From: Megamerina dolium
Taxonomy: Eukaryota > Arthropoda > Insecta > Diptera > Megamerinidae
DNA length: 64,000 nt
Assembly (NCBI GenBank): GCA_963854835.1
Contig: OY978525.1
Location: 28,977,253 to 29,041,252 of the forward strand
Direction: 5' to 3'
Shown here: positions 1 to 12,200 of the stretch, one piece after another
How positions within the stretch are numbered: the first letter of the stretch is position 1
Layout of the letters: every line of letters begins with the position of its first letter
The notes under the pieces: generated by a model
Seen by the model: the letters and a program-made list of their open reading frames with translations, nothing else
What the model was told of the DNA's origin: nothing
Database searches by the model: none
Position numbers and translations under genes: made by a program

Positions 1-265
1 TTTTAATATGATTTCGTTAAAGGGTTCTCCATTACTCTGTAAAGGTAAAGATTTTTGCAAAAAGATATTTAATTTCTTAATAATGAATTCATAATGAATT
101 CATATATTTTGATTTCGGTTTTGTTGGTATTAATATGGTATTGCACACCATTGTATCAACCAAAGCCAATCAACTACATAGATAAGCAATATGCTTTTTT
201 AATTACGCAAGGATGTTCGCCTCTGTCTACAAATATATTATAATCTTGATGCGAATGCGGTTAAT
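1..265. other. AT-rich non-coding sequence
   Basis: No gene, RNA or repeat family is recognised. It is AT-rich sequence leading up to the (TAA)-type microsatellite that borders the LINE at 0.3-1.65 kb. Confidence 0.5.
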
Positions 266-310
266 CATTATCATGATGATTATTATTATCATTATTATTG
301 TTATTTTATT
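266..310. repeat. Imperfect (ATT/TAA)n microsatellite at the 3' end of a LINE
   Basis: The tract consists of repeated att/atc trinucleotides and lies immediately beyond the 3' end of the minus-strand LINE at 311-1645. A matching (ATT)n tract lies at the other end of that LINE (1646-1684). Dong-type LINEs are known to insert into TAA repeats, so this is probably half of the original target. Confidence 0.7.
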
Positions 311-1645
311 CAGTTTATTCTCTATTACAGAATAAATATGTATACTACTAAATTAATTAATATTAAAAATTTTTCTTACAATATGATATCGATAATTATT
401 GATTTTTGCATTTTGTCAATTATGTTTTCTCTTAAACCTAGTTTACTAATGTCTGACTTTAATTCTTTAAATGCTGATCCTTCTGCACTCATTACTACTG
501 GCACTATTTGTACTTGCGATAAGTTCCAATTTCTTCTAATTTCCACGGCAAGTTCTGCATACTTTCGTTTTTTCTACAGATTCGACTTCTTCAAATTACA
601 TCAATCATAATGTCGATCCTTCTATTTTTGTCTATGACTGTAATCTCGGGGCGGTTATGCTGATTTGTGTGTTCTGTGTAAATAGTGCGGTCGAAGTATG
701 CCAAGCGTTGGATCGTATTTATAATACGGTGTGTACGGTGTTTCAAATTTGTACTTGTCTAGCAGGGCCTGGTGGTGAATCTTCACCACATTATTATGCC
801 TTCGGGTGTATTCGGTTTGGGCTAGTGGCATGCAACCAGAGATGATATGTTTCTCCATGTTTCCTGCACACTCTACGCAAATCGTCCACTACATCTCTAT
901 CTTTTAGTTTTTTTTTTAGAATTTATTTTTAGTATTTACCCGATCTTGAATGGCGATGATGAAACCTTCGGTCTCAGCAAATAGATCTCTATTGAAAAGC
1001 CATTTGTTTGACGATACTTTGTCAACACCTTCACTATTCAGATTTCTGTAGTGCTGGCCATGTATTGGTTTAATCGACCTATTTTGCCGAATCTGATATT
1101 CGGATAATGATTATCGAATAAATTCACCCTTCAAATTAAGTGGCGTGTAGTTGTCATCGGCTCTACTTGCCGCCCTACTTAAGGTTGAGTTACCTGCGTT
1201 TTCCAAGAAGTACTTTCTAAGGTTAGCTATCTGGTGGTCATGCAGTGTTAATATGTCGATAAGCCCTCGTCCTCCCACTTTCCGGGGCATAACCATTCTC
1301 CCTATGCACGATTTTGGATGGTGGAAATTATACTTTGTCAGTGTTGTTCTTATCGTGCGCTTCATGTCGCTTAGCTCAGTTTTTGTCCATTTGACTATGC
1401 CAAAGCTATAGCACAATGCTAGTATTGCATACGTGTTAATGGCTTTAACTAGATTCTTCCCAGAATGGTTTGACTTTGCTATCTTGTGTAACCTCGATTT
1501 AAAATCTCTGGTTAGTGCAATTTTTACATTTCTTGTATCTATTCTTCGGTTCTGGGCAATACCAAGCTCAATCCATGCTGTTCCATGCTATCAATTCTAC
1601 CAATCTCTACAAGATTTGGACCCTCAGCTGTGTTGATCTTTCCTT
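311..1645 (-). pseudogene. Dong/R4-like LINE relic (RT C-terminus plus restriction-like endonuclease)
   Basis: This is a 5'-truncated non-LTR retrotransposon, read right to left across several frameshifts. First comes the tail of the reverse transcriptase, including the stretch TLTKYNFHHPKSCIG and PRKVGGRGL (about 1111-1416). Then comes a CX2CX6HX4C zinc knuckle, ICVEC...EKH...SGC (about 835-886). Next are TEYTRRHN and a frameshifted endonuclease core, NRPEITVID...MIDV (about 605-660). A C-terminal block containing VPVVMSAEGSAFKEL follows (about 440-560). The zinc knuckle followed by a PD/E...D core is the order found in R2/R4-type LINEs, which carry a restriction-like endonuclease instead of an APE domain. 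The usual PD is PE here. Stops and frameshifts show that it is dead. The (TAA)n flanks favour the Dong branch; R2 or R4 are alternatives. Confidence 0.75.
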
Positions 1646-1684
1646 TAATTATTACTATTATTATTATTATTATTATTACTATTG
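1646..1684. repeat. (ATT)n microsatellite at the 5' edge of the LINE
   Basis: A nearly pure att/act trinucleotide run abuts the truncated 5' end of the minus-strand LINE. With the tract at 266-310 it brackets the element, as expected for insertion into a TAA repeat. Confidence 0.8.
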
Positions 1685-2159
1685 TGGTACTCTCATATAT
1701 AATTGCGATTCGGTTATTCAGACTATTGCGACCATATATACATGCATATATAGTACATAACGTATATGTACTGACACACATAAGCGACCGCCACATTGGT
1801 TTGTCTGCACAATTAGAGTGCAATACCGGATGCTAAAGTGCGCTCACATTTCCTTCCTTCCCAAGCGTATTTCCGTATGATATTATAGGTATGTATGTTG
1901 AACACATTATGGTTTGCTGAATCGTGCAATCGACTTTTATTTATATGTTTTTGCCTACAAATATATTTTGTAAGGTATATTATTGCAGCTAAAGCATTTC
2001 TGTACCCATAGCTATCGTGTGGTTTAGACGCCTGTTGTGCATTTAATTACAATTTGAGTTCAGTATTATTAGTACAAAATCAATGTACACTACAAAAAAT
2101 AAATTTATTGAAATAATAACCACATACCGTACCATCATCCGGATGTTAGAATAGTAATA
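1685..2159. other. AT-rich non-coding sequence
   Basis: Nothing recognisable was found beyond short TATG-like runs. Confidence 0.5.
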
Positions 2160-2735
2160 TGCATGTATAGGTACTCTGATCAGAAAGTTTTCAGAAAATT
2201 TTAATAAAAAGCTACAAATATATTTTTAAAAATTTATTTCATCGTCTTCAAAATAATTCTTTCCTAAAGAACTATACGAATTTTCTAATCCTCGATGGAG
2301 TTCAATTATTAAATATCAGAGATCGCCTTCAAATAAATATCTCCAATGGCCTTGAAGCGGTATCAATGCAGCGGAATTTAATCATACTGGATAGTCGAAA
2401 AATACACGATGCTAAATCAAGCGAATCCGATTTTAGTGGATTGATATGGGATGTATTTTTGAACAATTGCTCACGAAAAAATGAGTGTTTTCAAATCAGA
2501 ATCAGAAATGATGCATCTGAGACCCAATTGATCTATTAAAATCGATTGAAGCAACCGAAACATAATTTGTGTGGGCTCCAGAAGGTCTCTTTTTCGCAAC
2601 CAGAGATTTTTAGAATATTAAATTCTTTATTTCGTTGATATAACATTCAGCAGTTGCTGTCGAAAGCTGAAATTCTTCATCAACAAGGGCTATGTCCTCT
2701 TGAGTTATTTTGTCTGGATCCAAATAATATTTCTA
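2160..2735 (-). pseudogene. Possible decayed IS630/Tc1-mariner transposase C-terminus
   Basis: Read on the minus strand, the left end of this segment gives a short block ending NYFEDDEINF (about 2216-2255). This resembles the G-x-YFExD-x-I ending of many IS630/Tc1-mariner transposases. The preceding 400 bases are broken by stops in all frames, and no catalytic box could be read. Identification rests on this short block alone. Confidence 0.25.
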
Positions 2736-2740
2736 GTTGT

Positions 2741-3108
2741 ATTATGAAAATGGGTACCGTAGCTCAGTGGTTATTGCGTTTGCCTTCCGATCTGTAGCTC
2801 GTGCTTTCAAGCCCCGGCTGAAGGACAACCTTAATATCGAATAGTACCTTTCGAACGGTATCCACCTGTCGCGCAAGCAATTGTCAATTCTTGTGGCAGT
2901 AACAATTCGCCATGAAAAAGCTTCTAAAATAGGTCTGTGACAAAACTCTGAAAAAGTGATGTTACAAGGATTCTGTCATTCGGAACCGACTATTAGAAGT
3001 AGGTCATTTCTTATGTAGTCCAAAATTTAGCATGCACAGCAGTACTGAAGGAGAAGCTCGGCCAAAGGTCTCTTCGGGGCCACATATGTATTTTTTTATT
3101 ATGAAAAT
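2741..3108 (+). mobile_element. tRNA-derived SINE, tail type A, with target-site duplications
   Basis: The element proper is 2752-3097. Its head holds a polymerase III A box (TAGCTCAGTGGTTA) and a weakened B box (CTTTCAAGCCC). The family body follows, containing CTTTCGAACGGTATCCACC, then TGCCATGAAAAAGCTTCT-like sequence and a CGGAACCG block. The tail after GAGAAGCTCGG is type A (CCAAAGG...CTTCGGGGCC), ending in a T run. The 11-bp repeat ATTATGAAAAT occurs at 2741-2751 and 3098-3108 and is the target-site duplication. This copy is full length (346 bp), although its B box is mutated. Confidence 0.85.
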
Positions 3109-3504
3109 ATCTACCATATGAAATTTTGGTAAGTCAAAAAGTATAACTCTCTCCAACTGGGAAGGCCAGAGCAACTCTTCTCGAGCTCATGATATGTCAA
3201 CTTACTTGTGTCGCTATATGGCTAGTTCTGATATATGCTTTTATTTCTACTTTAGCAGAAGTTATGAATTATGGACCACCAGGTATGCGCTTGGACTGGC
3301 CGAATCAGGGGATGATACTCTATTCAGCTTGTCGATGTATCTACTTGAAAAATATACTAATATTGATATCATCAGGCTCTAGCAAATGCAATGGACAGGA
3401 CTTGGTTGGTGAAAATAATTTCTGATCGATAATAGATGGAGACATCTGGTCCCGTAGTTCATATAAATTGAATATCGTTATATCTTTATGGTATACTTCA
3501 GTAA
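3109..3504. other. Unassigned AT-rich sequence
   Basis: No convincing gene or repeat. The open frames here (for example 3189-3425) have no recognisable features and overlap each other in different frames, so they look like chance. Confidence 0.45.
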
Positions 3505-3780
3505 GTTACATAGCTCAATTGGTTAGTGCGTCGATCTGAGGGCAGATCCCCATCTTGACAAATTTAATTTAATAACAAAAAAGAGCGATATTTTCAAACA
3601 GTGCCAATTGGCTAAATACCGATTGTAATAATTAGTCACGAAATAGCTTCTGAAAGAGTTTTGTAACAATGTTTAGAAAAGCCATGCTGAAAGGGTTCTG
3701 TCATTCGGTATTGATCATTATAAGAAAAAATGTTTGGCCAAACATTTCTTCGTAGACCAACTTTAGCATTATTTTATAAT
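3505..3780 (+). mobile_element. Highly diverged SINE copy
   Basis: An A-box-like TAGCTCAATTGGTTAGTG is followed, at family spacing, by faint matches to the SINE body (TTTGTAACA, AAGGGTTCTGTCATTCGG). Many substitutions and indels separate it from the other copies, and no target-site duplication is visible. It is probably the oldest copy in the window. Confidence 0.6.
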
Positions 3781-4635
3781 GTTGGAGTATGGTTCGAATT
3801 TGGTAGCCTAGAAGAAATGTTTGGACCTGGGCTTGACAACGATATCTTGAAGTAGGGGCTGTGAAGCGGGGTATTTTAAAGCATTATGAATTTTTCTTTT
3901 GGTCTTTTTTTTTGCAATTTTACTCTATGATTTGATTAAATTTTAAGCAAGTGCTGATATAAGTAGGTGTTTAAAACTTTCCAAACCTAGTATCCGAAAA
4001 GAAAAATTTGAACCAGACCTCTTGAAGTCTCCAAAGTATTTTTCTTATTTCTGTGGTATATCATATAATCTTACCAAAATTTGTGTGATTTAAAATGTTA
4101 TCAAATAAATAAATTTTTACCTGCAAATAAAAGAAGAGAAAAATAAAAATTTTATATATAAAGCGATTAAAAAGTATTACAATTTCATTTAAATTAAGAA
4201 AAGTCAGAAAGGTAATTTATATAAATGCTTAATTCCATATTTAACGATAAGATCGTAATTAAAAGTTATAATTTTTTTATTGTGTATCATTTACAACAAC
4301 AACAACAACAATGAAATACAGTACTTTTGAAACCATTAAATAATAATGACTGACGTTAGTTGGTGGTCGATGGTTGCTTGCCTGTTAGCTAGTTGCTTGC
4401 TTTGAAGTTATACATAACATTTCACTTTCGGACATAAAATGCATAGATATTTTAGACATTTCATTCTATATTTAGTTACAAAAACTATACAATACAATTG
4501 CTGCAACTAGGTATTGCATTATTGTATTACAGCCAACAATTATATTGTATCGAGTTGTACTATAACTATTATATAAAAACAACACTTAGAACAAGCTATA
4601 GAAAGTATAACACGATTATACAATAAATAAACAAC
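3781..4635. other. AT-rich non-coding sequence
   Basis: Contains a short (CAA)n run near 4297-4313 and otherwise nothing identifiable on either strand. Confidence 0.5.
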
Positions 4636-4668
<33 letters not shown>

Positions 4669-4702
4669 GAGAGAGAGTGAGTGGGAGAGAGAGAGAGAGA
4701 CA
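4636..4702. repeat. (GA)n microsatellite
   Basis: A run of GAGA dinucleotides with a few interruptions. It creates a spurious serine/leucine-repeat open frame on the minus strand. Confidence 0.9.
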
Positions 4703-5183
4703 TGGAATAAGGAGAATTCGTTCGTATTTCAACCAGAGTGTTGCTTTTGTACCACTTACCTACTACACTTACACACACACACATAAATGCAATGGTAATC
4801 AGCCGCAAGCAACATTGGCTACAATGACTATGATTACTTCTGAGATACCAGTATCCTTTCTTACACTTTCCCGCTATCGGTCGATATTATGGATATCTAA
4901 GTAAATTGTATGAAGGTGAACAAGTACATATTTACACATACAGATGTATATGTATGTACACATCTAGAAAAGTTGCTTAAATCAAGTAAACTTTTCCAAA
5001 CATCATCACCTGGACACCAACCCACCAACCAACTGAATGAGTAGGATGAGATGGGTTCAGAGATGTAAGTAAGCATATAGTATTATTGCCTTCAGTGAGG
5101 CGGTATTGTTTCAGTAGTCATACTTGGCTCAAGCCTTCGAAGTAGAACATTCGTAGTACATATACAAGTATACTCATGTGTAT

Positions 5184-5187
<4 letters not shown>

Positions 5188-5222
<35 letters not shown>
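5188..5222. repeat. (TA)n microsatellite
   Basis: A pure TA dinucleotide run. Confidence 0.9.
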
Positions 5223-5224
<2 letters not shown>

Positions 5225-5670
5225 GGCTCATGGAAGCTACTAGGTAAGTAGGTAGGTCGGTTCATACTCAAACAAGTATCTACAGTCGTTCGGCTCAGTT
5301 GCAGTTGTATTTTTTAAATTCACTGCACGTTGGCATATTTTGCATAACAGTATTTTATGCTTTGCGCTTCAGATACCAAAGGATAAATATAGACTGAGAA
5401 AGCTATTGAGTGTGGGTGGGCTTATGTGAAAAAGTCATGTACCTAGAGTATTTTAGAAAGCGGGATACGCGATGTCAAAGACGAAGGCAATGATGGTTCA
5501 AGTATTACATATATTGGCATAAATTTAAAGTGTGTGAGTGAGATTGAGAGAAGGGAAGATTGAGAAAGAAAGTAAGATTGTCATTGGTTTGAGGTAAGTT
5601 AGAAGATTTACTAGGCATAATACCAATAGGTACATATATTTATAATGGCAAGAAACCTAGGCTAACTTTA

Positions 5671-5712
5671 TGTATGTATGTATGTATGTATGTATGTGTA
5701 TGTATGTATGCA
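5671..5712. repeat. (TATG)n microsatellite
   Basis: Tandem TATG tetranucleotides, a motif that recurs in shorter runs throughout the window (for example near 25005). Confidence 0.9.
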
Positions 5713-7674
5713 TTTTGACGCTCGCTCGTGTTGTATTTCAATTTAAGTTTTTAAGCCATTTGACGTTATTTATTGCTGTACGATAGAGCAAATTTGTAGT
5801 TAATGAAAGTTTCAACCAGTTAATGGTATGAGTAAATGTATAATATTTTTTGTGGTTGACTAGTACATCAATTCCGATGCAATAATATGCACGCACAAAA
5901 GTACAAAATATTGCTCAAGATATTTTTGTGCACGATTGCAAAGATTTAAGTTAATAAATTCTTATAATCGACTGATATTATATTTATGTAAATCGATATA
6001 ATACGTGGCGTGAGTAAAAATGCATTTGAAGGTTGAAGTATAGCGAAAAATAGAAATCGAAAAGCAGATGAGTCTGAGAAAAATTTTAAATGAAATTATG
6101 GGTAAAATAAAAAATATTCTGGGCCTCTGAGATATCGATATAACTACACTGTGGGGCATTTAGCCCCTATGTACGTAAAAAAAAATAGGGACCAAACGTC
6201 TCTTTTTTCGTACCGTAGAGTCCCCTAATGAGAGAACTCAAAAAATGTCTTTTGATATTTTTAAATAATTACCTCTATAGACTCCAAACCAGATACTCAA
6301 AAGTTGCTAAATGAAAATCCTAAAGAGGTAAGTAAAACGCCAAACAATGTTCTAGAAAAATGTTCCCTGGGCAAAAATAGTGGGCTTCTGTGAAAAATTA
6401 AACTACCCTATTTCGTCAAAAAACCTGACCATGAAGGGCAAAATGACCTTCGACACAGTACGCTTGGCCACACTCTCTTTCCAACAACCCTGTGCTGATC
6501 AGGATCAATAATTCTTGTCTCACAGTGTTATATGAGTTTATATAATTGTTTAGAAAATTACATGAAATCAATATTGGACCAAAGGGTTCTATTTTATTTA
6601 CATCAATAAAATATTCTATATGGCTGAAAAATTTGAAGCCCATTAATGTACCACAACAGTTACAAGTTGCAAGTCAAATAAAGTCACATTTTGTTTCGCT
6701 ACCTGATTGATCTGAGTTCGAGCTCGAGATACGCCAACTCTTCAACTTGAACCCAAACTAGAGTTGAATTGATTTTTTACACAATTTACCCGACTCAAAA
6801 TATTTCATCCAATCATTTCATTGGACTGTGACTCATGCTAGAGTTCCTATGTAGGATGGAGCTAAAGTAAATTATCCTGACATCTGTTAAACGCTACTAG
6901 TTCTTGTGTACCTCTAAGACCAAATATTTTTGTTGCATGCATACGGGCATCGGTAAAACGTAGCATTTTTAAATTATATTAAAACATATCAAGGAATATG
7001 TCTAATGGAAGCCTCTCTGCCCTGGCACACATAAGGTGAATATTATACTGTTCTTGCATTCTGAATAGCTTGGCGGCATCCTAATTTCGGTTAATTCTGC
7101 GATAAGCAGAAAATCAAGTTCGAGCGATTTTTTTAAACCGGACAGACTTTGTAGTGTGTCAAAGCACTTGGCTACAAAATATGTAAGCGATAAGTATGTT
7201 TAGGGGAAATGCTACGTTAAGTTGAAGCAATTTTCATTTTATACAAACCCCGTTGTGATGCCGCAAATTGGGCTTCTCATCATCCCTCGACCCATCATAT
7301 CGGTAACTGTGACAAAGCGATATAAATTTCTGAGGTTTCGGACTCCACTAAGTCTCAGTACTCCAAATGATGTGTGACCTAGAAAGTTGCTATGAAATCA
7401 AAGATTTCTAATAATTCAATCTGCCATTCTGCAAATTGAAGTGTCAAGTATGTCATTGAAGAACTTTTTGTGAAATTCCATAGAAAAGAGAATATGGAAA
7501 TCGCAGCACCATTTGTTGCAATCTTCATAATGAGAGTCTGTAGTGTAATAAACCTCAACATTGCTTGGAGTCTGTAATAGAAACACTTGAGAGCTATTGT
7601 AGTTTGCTTAATTTTGTAGTAGCGACGCTATGAAGAAATTTCAGGCACCACATAGAGTTATATTTCAGTGTAAT

Positions 7675-8350
7675 GGGTGCCGTGGCTCAGTGGTTAGTGT
7701 GTTGGCCTTCTGATCTGTAGGTCGTGGTTCAATCCCCGGCTGATGCATAACAAATTTAATATCGAAAAGATTTTTCTTTCGAACGGTACCCACCTGTCGG
7801 CAAGCAATTGGCAATTCTTCCGCCAGTAACAACTTGCCATGAAAAAAACTTCTAAATGAACTCTGTGACAAAGCTCAGAAAAAGTGATGTCACAAGGGTT
7901 CTGCCGTTGGGATCCGGCTAAAATAAGTAGGTCCCTACCAATACTGTCCACAACAGGAATGGAAGAGGAAAAAAAATAAATAAATATATGGCACTTAAAG
8001 CCCCAAAGGGCTCATTGGCCGAGCTTCTCTTCCATTACTGTTGTGCGTCTTAAATTTTGGACAATATTAGAAGGGACCTACTTATTTTAGCCGGTTCCGA
8101 ACGGCAGAACACTTGTGACATCACTTTTTCTGAGCTTTGTCACAGAGTTCTTTAAGAAGCTTTTTCATGGCAAGTTGTTACTGTCGGAAGAATTGCCAAT
8201 TGCTTACCGACAGGTGGGTACCGTTCGAAAGAAAAATCTTATCGATATTAAATTTGTTATGCATCAGCCGGGGATTGAACCACGACCTACAGATCAGAAG
8301 GCGAACACACTAACCACTGAGCTACGGCACCAATGGAAGAGAAGCTCGGC
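7675..8350 (+). mobile_element. SINE copy split by a second, nested SINE
   Basis: The outer SINE runs from 7675 to 7967 and resumes at 8342 with AAGCTCGGC. The interruption is an opposite-strand SINE at 7968-8331. The duplicated target AATGGAAGAG is present at 7958-7967 and 8332-8341. The head has a good A box (TGGCTCAGTGGTTAGTG) and B box (GGTTCAATCCC). Its tail stops just after GCTCGG, where a mariner relic begins, so the tail type cannot be scored. Confidence 0.85.
7968..8331 (-). mobile_element. SINE copy, tail type A, nested in another SINE
   Basis: This minus-strand copy is full length (about 364 bp). The head lies at 8331 downwards, with an intact A box (TAGCTCAGTGGTTAGTG) and B box (GGTTCAATCCC). 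The body is typical and the tail reads GCTCGGCCAATGAGCCCTTT, ending in an A/T-rich stretch. The 10-bp target-site duplication is perfect (see the outer copy). Because it interrupts another copy it is younger than that copy. The pair forms an almost perfect inverted repeat of about 290 bp per arm. Confidence 0.9.
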
Positions 8351-9165
8351 TTAAATATGTCGACCTTTGAGCCAAGAAAGCAACATGTGCTCTTTTCGTG
8401 TTTGATTCAAAGAAAAGTGCCGCTGAAAGTCTTCGATTTCTGTTGGAAATTTACAAGGAACATTGTATATCGATTCGAATGTGTGAGTATGGGTTTCATC
8501 GTTTTAAAAGTGGTGATTTCGACATTGAAGATAAAGAGCGTTTGGGTCGACGAAAAGGTTTGAAGATGAAGAATTGACTGTTTTATTGGACGAAGATTCA
8601 TATCAAAGAATTGGGAGCATCATTAGTGGTTGACCAATCAACCATTTTCAAGCGTTTAAAAGTCATGGGAATGATTCAAAAACAAGGAACAATTGGGTCC
8701 CCTACGAATTGAAGCCGAGAGATGTTGAACGCTGATTTTTCACGTGCAAACAATTCCTTCTACATCAAAAAGAAAGAGTTTTTTGCAATGTTTCGTCATT
8801 GGTCAACAACAAAACGTAATATTCATGGTAACGATCTCGGAAGACATGACAAAGTAATTTTGCAACATGACATGTTGCTAAAGTCGTTCAAAAATACTTA
8901 GGAATACTTAGAAAGTAATGGCAAGTCCTACCCCATCCGCTGTATAGCCCAGATATTGCTACTTCCGATTACCCCTATTTCCAATCGATGAGACACGGCC
9001 TGGAAGAACAGCGCTTCCATTCTTACGAATAAGCCAAAAATTTGGTCCGTATTCAAGGATTGCCTCAAAACTTATTGACTTCTTCCAACGAGGATAAGGA
9101 TAATGTATAAATTCATTTTGTTTCTTAAATAAAGGTCTCAACAGTACGATAAGTGGTAAAAGAAT
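8351..9165 (+). pseudogene. mariner transposase relic 1
   Basis: A decayed mariner-family DDD transposase. It starts at an ATG at 8357 with STFEPRKQHVLF. It continues through a GDFDIEDKER-like helix-turn-helix block, an LLDEDS block (about 8578), and GMIQKQG. A later block is RHDKVILQHD (about 8840-8871), which keeps the second catalytic Asp. This runs by frameshift into LPHPLYSPDIATSDYPYFQS (about 8930-8985) with the third Asp. The region of the first catalytic Asp (TGDEKW in relatives) and part of the core are deleted. The usual 5' UTR and left terminal repeat are missing because the frame begins directly against the SINE remnant at 8350. The element is non-functional. Confidence 0.8.
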
Positions 9166-11689
9166 TTTCGTTTTGAGAATTTATGGAGAGTATCTGCACC
9201 ATTATTGCTAAGCATAATCAAAGGCATGATAATCAGGCTCTGATAGTTTCGATAAAGAGTCATCAGCAAGCAAAGTAGACAGGACAAAATGCCGGATATA
9301 GTCGAAAAACATAATTTTTCAAATTTAGTTTCACTTTTGAAATTAGTTGTAAAATCTTTAATAAATTTAAGCGAATTTATTAATTCGAATAATAAATTAT
9401 AGTGCAATTTCATTCATATGTATGGTATATGTTCATTCATATGTATGGTAATATAGCCACACAACCTAATTAACTCTTAATCGTTCATATTTATTACTCT
9501 ATTCTCCTATTATAAAGGATCTATTAAAATTAAATGAAAAAATATGTAATTTAAATCTATGCGGCATGCTCAGTAATTACATTAGTGCAGTACAGCTAAT
9601 TAAAATCATACTAAATTACCATATGATTAAAACGATATGTCGGAATATATTTAAAATGTATAGTATTATCTTTAATTTCTATTTATCCTTTTCATACTTA
9701 CACTACTTGTGTATATTATATTGTAGCACAAGTTGTGCGATTACGACATTGTCGTCGTCGTCGTCTTCTCATCACCAGCACATTGTATTGTTATCGTCGA
9801 CAACATCAATGACAATTGCATTAATACGCCACTTAGTATAATACAATTTCATTGTCTTTAGATAGACATTGTTCTATGGCACCTATACATAATAACACAC
9901 ATACTCGTACACAAATGTATGTATGTACCATGTCGGTGTAGTTACTCGTTAGATGCTGCAATTTCATTTCATCTACTCATCTACTTTTATATGATAAAAT
10001 ATTTTGCACATGATGAACTATTCATATATACCTACATACATGTATGTACAAATAGATTTATATATGTATGTTGCCATTTTCATCATCGGTGTACATCATT
10101 GTAGGTTAGTAGAGTACTCCAGTTAGTTGTTTGATAGTTGGTTCGTTAGCTGGATGACTGGATGGTTTTCTTTAGTCATGCTGTTATTTTATATATTGTA
10201 TGTTCGTTTTGTATTGTATTCTAATACGTATATATGTACATGTATATAGTCGTACATATAATAGTTGTCGAACATAAACTTCCGTTTAGTCGGAGACAAA
10301 TGAAGAAATAAATGCTATAGTATGTAGTAGTACATATTGTCTGAAGTACATACCAGTGGGTACATCTGTGTGACAGATTCACTTCAAAACAGCATGCTTA
10401 ATGATTTATCTGAAGGACTTAATAAATTGTATTAGGATGTAGTTAGACATTCATTTACCTCTACAAAACAAACACACACATGCGAACATGCTAATATATT
10501 CTGGTACAAGACAAATAGTACAAGTGAAAGTTCTGCATTGGTTTGAATAAGAAACTCGTAGTACTAGGATGGTAGTCGTAAAAGTAGGAGCAGAAATATG
10601 GAACTTCATAATAATGTTGCAGAAGAAGAGTTCGTATAATTGTGTAGACACAACAGATCATATAAATAAGTAATTCTTGTATTGTATTGTACATATATAG
10701 ACATGTATATACAGAGTCGTATATGAAATCAGTATCTTTAGTTGAAACGGAGAGAAAGATTCTGTAAATATTCTATTTCTATTATTGTGCATTTTCATTA
10801 TGAATTATCTACGAAGGAAGAAAGGACGCTTTAGTCTGTCTTTCTTTTGGATTCCTTTATGTGACGGCAGAGCAAAATCAGAGAAACCACAGAAGGAATA
10901 AATTTACTATAAGGAGCACCAACAACGTGTTCGTTTTTTTAATTTCTACTTTTCTGTTCCTTTACATTCAATTTTATCACGTGGTATTAACTGCTGATAT
11001 TTCTGATTGCCTGATACCAGGCATCGGGTGCTTCGAAAAAACAATGCCTTTATGCCTTGATTCTTTATCAAAATTACTGAAATTTAATCAAATTTAATAT
11101 TGCGAAAATAATAAATAATATTGTGAAACACCTCATATGTTATATAGTAAGTGCATATATTTATAAATATATGCATTGCGTGAATGGAGTATACTTATAA
11201 GTACTCCATACGCATGTACATACATATATATATATTCAACAATAGTAAAAATTCTTCATAAAAAATTTTATTCCACATATTTACATATATAAAATTCATT
11301 CATAAAAATATTTACTATTATGTGATCTTATTTCAATATATGTTAATTTGCTATGTTAATTTACAGAATTTTTATCCTGGTCATGGCATTGCTCTCTTCA
11401 AAATCTCTGTATTCTACAACTCTGTTAAGTAACCCTGATATTTGTAATAAGAAATAAACTCAGAAGCCAAAGTAGAACTTCTCTGGTATTAAACGTTCTC
11501 TAGTCAAAATAAGTGGGCCCTCTATGCAGATCTCATAGATTCTCTGACTCTATATAGCTATAGTCAAGCTTATTGTGACTTAATTATGCAGCTCTTTTTT
11601 TGGTAATTGGGCAATATCGATCCTATTGAGCAAAGCACAGAAGCAATAGCAAAAAGAAAATTATGCAACAAGAAGTTCGGATCGAGGTA
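9166..11689. other. AT-rich non-coding sequence
   Basis: Contains (GTC)n near 9748-9766 and many TATGTA runs. An open frame at 10861-11097 has a hydrophobic stretch and several cysteines but no ATG in frame at its start; I do not call it a gene. Confidence 0.45.
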
Positions 11690-12200
11690 GAACTTGCATT
11701 TTTCTGCATTTCTCATAGCATCAGCATTCAGTAATCTCTACTACGTTATTTCCAAAAGTAAGCAGAATCAGAGGAAACACTCTGTAATTAATACGTTTTC
11801 GAAGAAGATTGACAACTTCGATTTGTTATGGCACACGGAGGGATCGAAATGAGGTGATGATGCTGGTACGAGTGTATTTGCCTAAACACTTAAGTGGCTT
11901 TCTTTCTTGATTCTTGATGGAGTATCTTGGAAGTTCTCTAAAAAAAACCCCTGACAGAGGTCTAACGGATGCTGTGATCACTATATTTTCTCTCCCTTCC
12001 CTTGAGCATTTCCGCTAAGCTTTTAGCAAAGCGCTTTGATACACTACAGAGTCTAGAACACTAAAAAACCATCTAAGCATATTCATTGTTGCTGATTGAC
12101 ATTAGACCACTCTGTAAGGATCTAATGTCAATGTAAGCACCTTTCAGAGTCCGTCTGACATCAAATTAGCTTCAGTAAAGGATAGCAGACACCCTTTTGC
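11690..12200 (+). pseudogene. Possible RNase H fragment of a LOA/I-type LINE
   Basis: Around 11815-11880 the plus strand reads FDLLWHTEGSK followed, across a stop, by GDDAGTSVF. This resembles the first RNase H motif (TDGSK...GxGAGVF) of LOA/I-type LINEs, with the catalytic Asp replaced by Glu. The following 300 bases carry no readable continuation. Identification is tentative. Confidence 0.35.

Larger units (their letters stand above)
4703..7674. other. AT-rich non-coding sequence with microsatellites
   Basis: No gene is recognised. It includes a (TA)n tract at 5188-5222 and a (TATG)n tract at about 5671-5712. The sequence from 6165 to 7600 is slightly less AT-rich and may hold decayed transposon sequence, but no protein family could be read there. 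Confidence 0.45.

Noticed and set aside
2752..2820. tRNA gene at SINE heads (here and at 7675, 32031, 34995)
   Set aside because: A and B boxes are present, but each is followed by the same long body, and acceptor-stem pairing is absent. These are SINEs, not tRNA genes.
4596..4808. Serine/leucine-repeat open frame
   Set aside because: Produced by the (GA)n microsatellite.
7665..8354. Open frames reading PGIEPRPTDQKANTLTTE on both strands near 7.7-8.3 kb
   Set aside because: They are translations of the antisense of SINE heads and bodies; the same peptide recurs at every SINE copy, so it is not a gene.
10861..11097. Possible small secreted protein with cysteines
   Set aside because: No ATG at the start of the frame, no recognisable family, and the flanks are AT-rich. 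The hydrophobic segment can arise from T-rich DNA.
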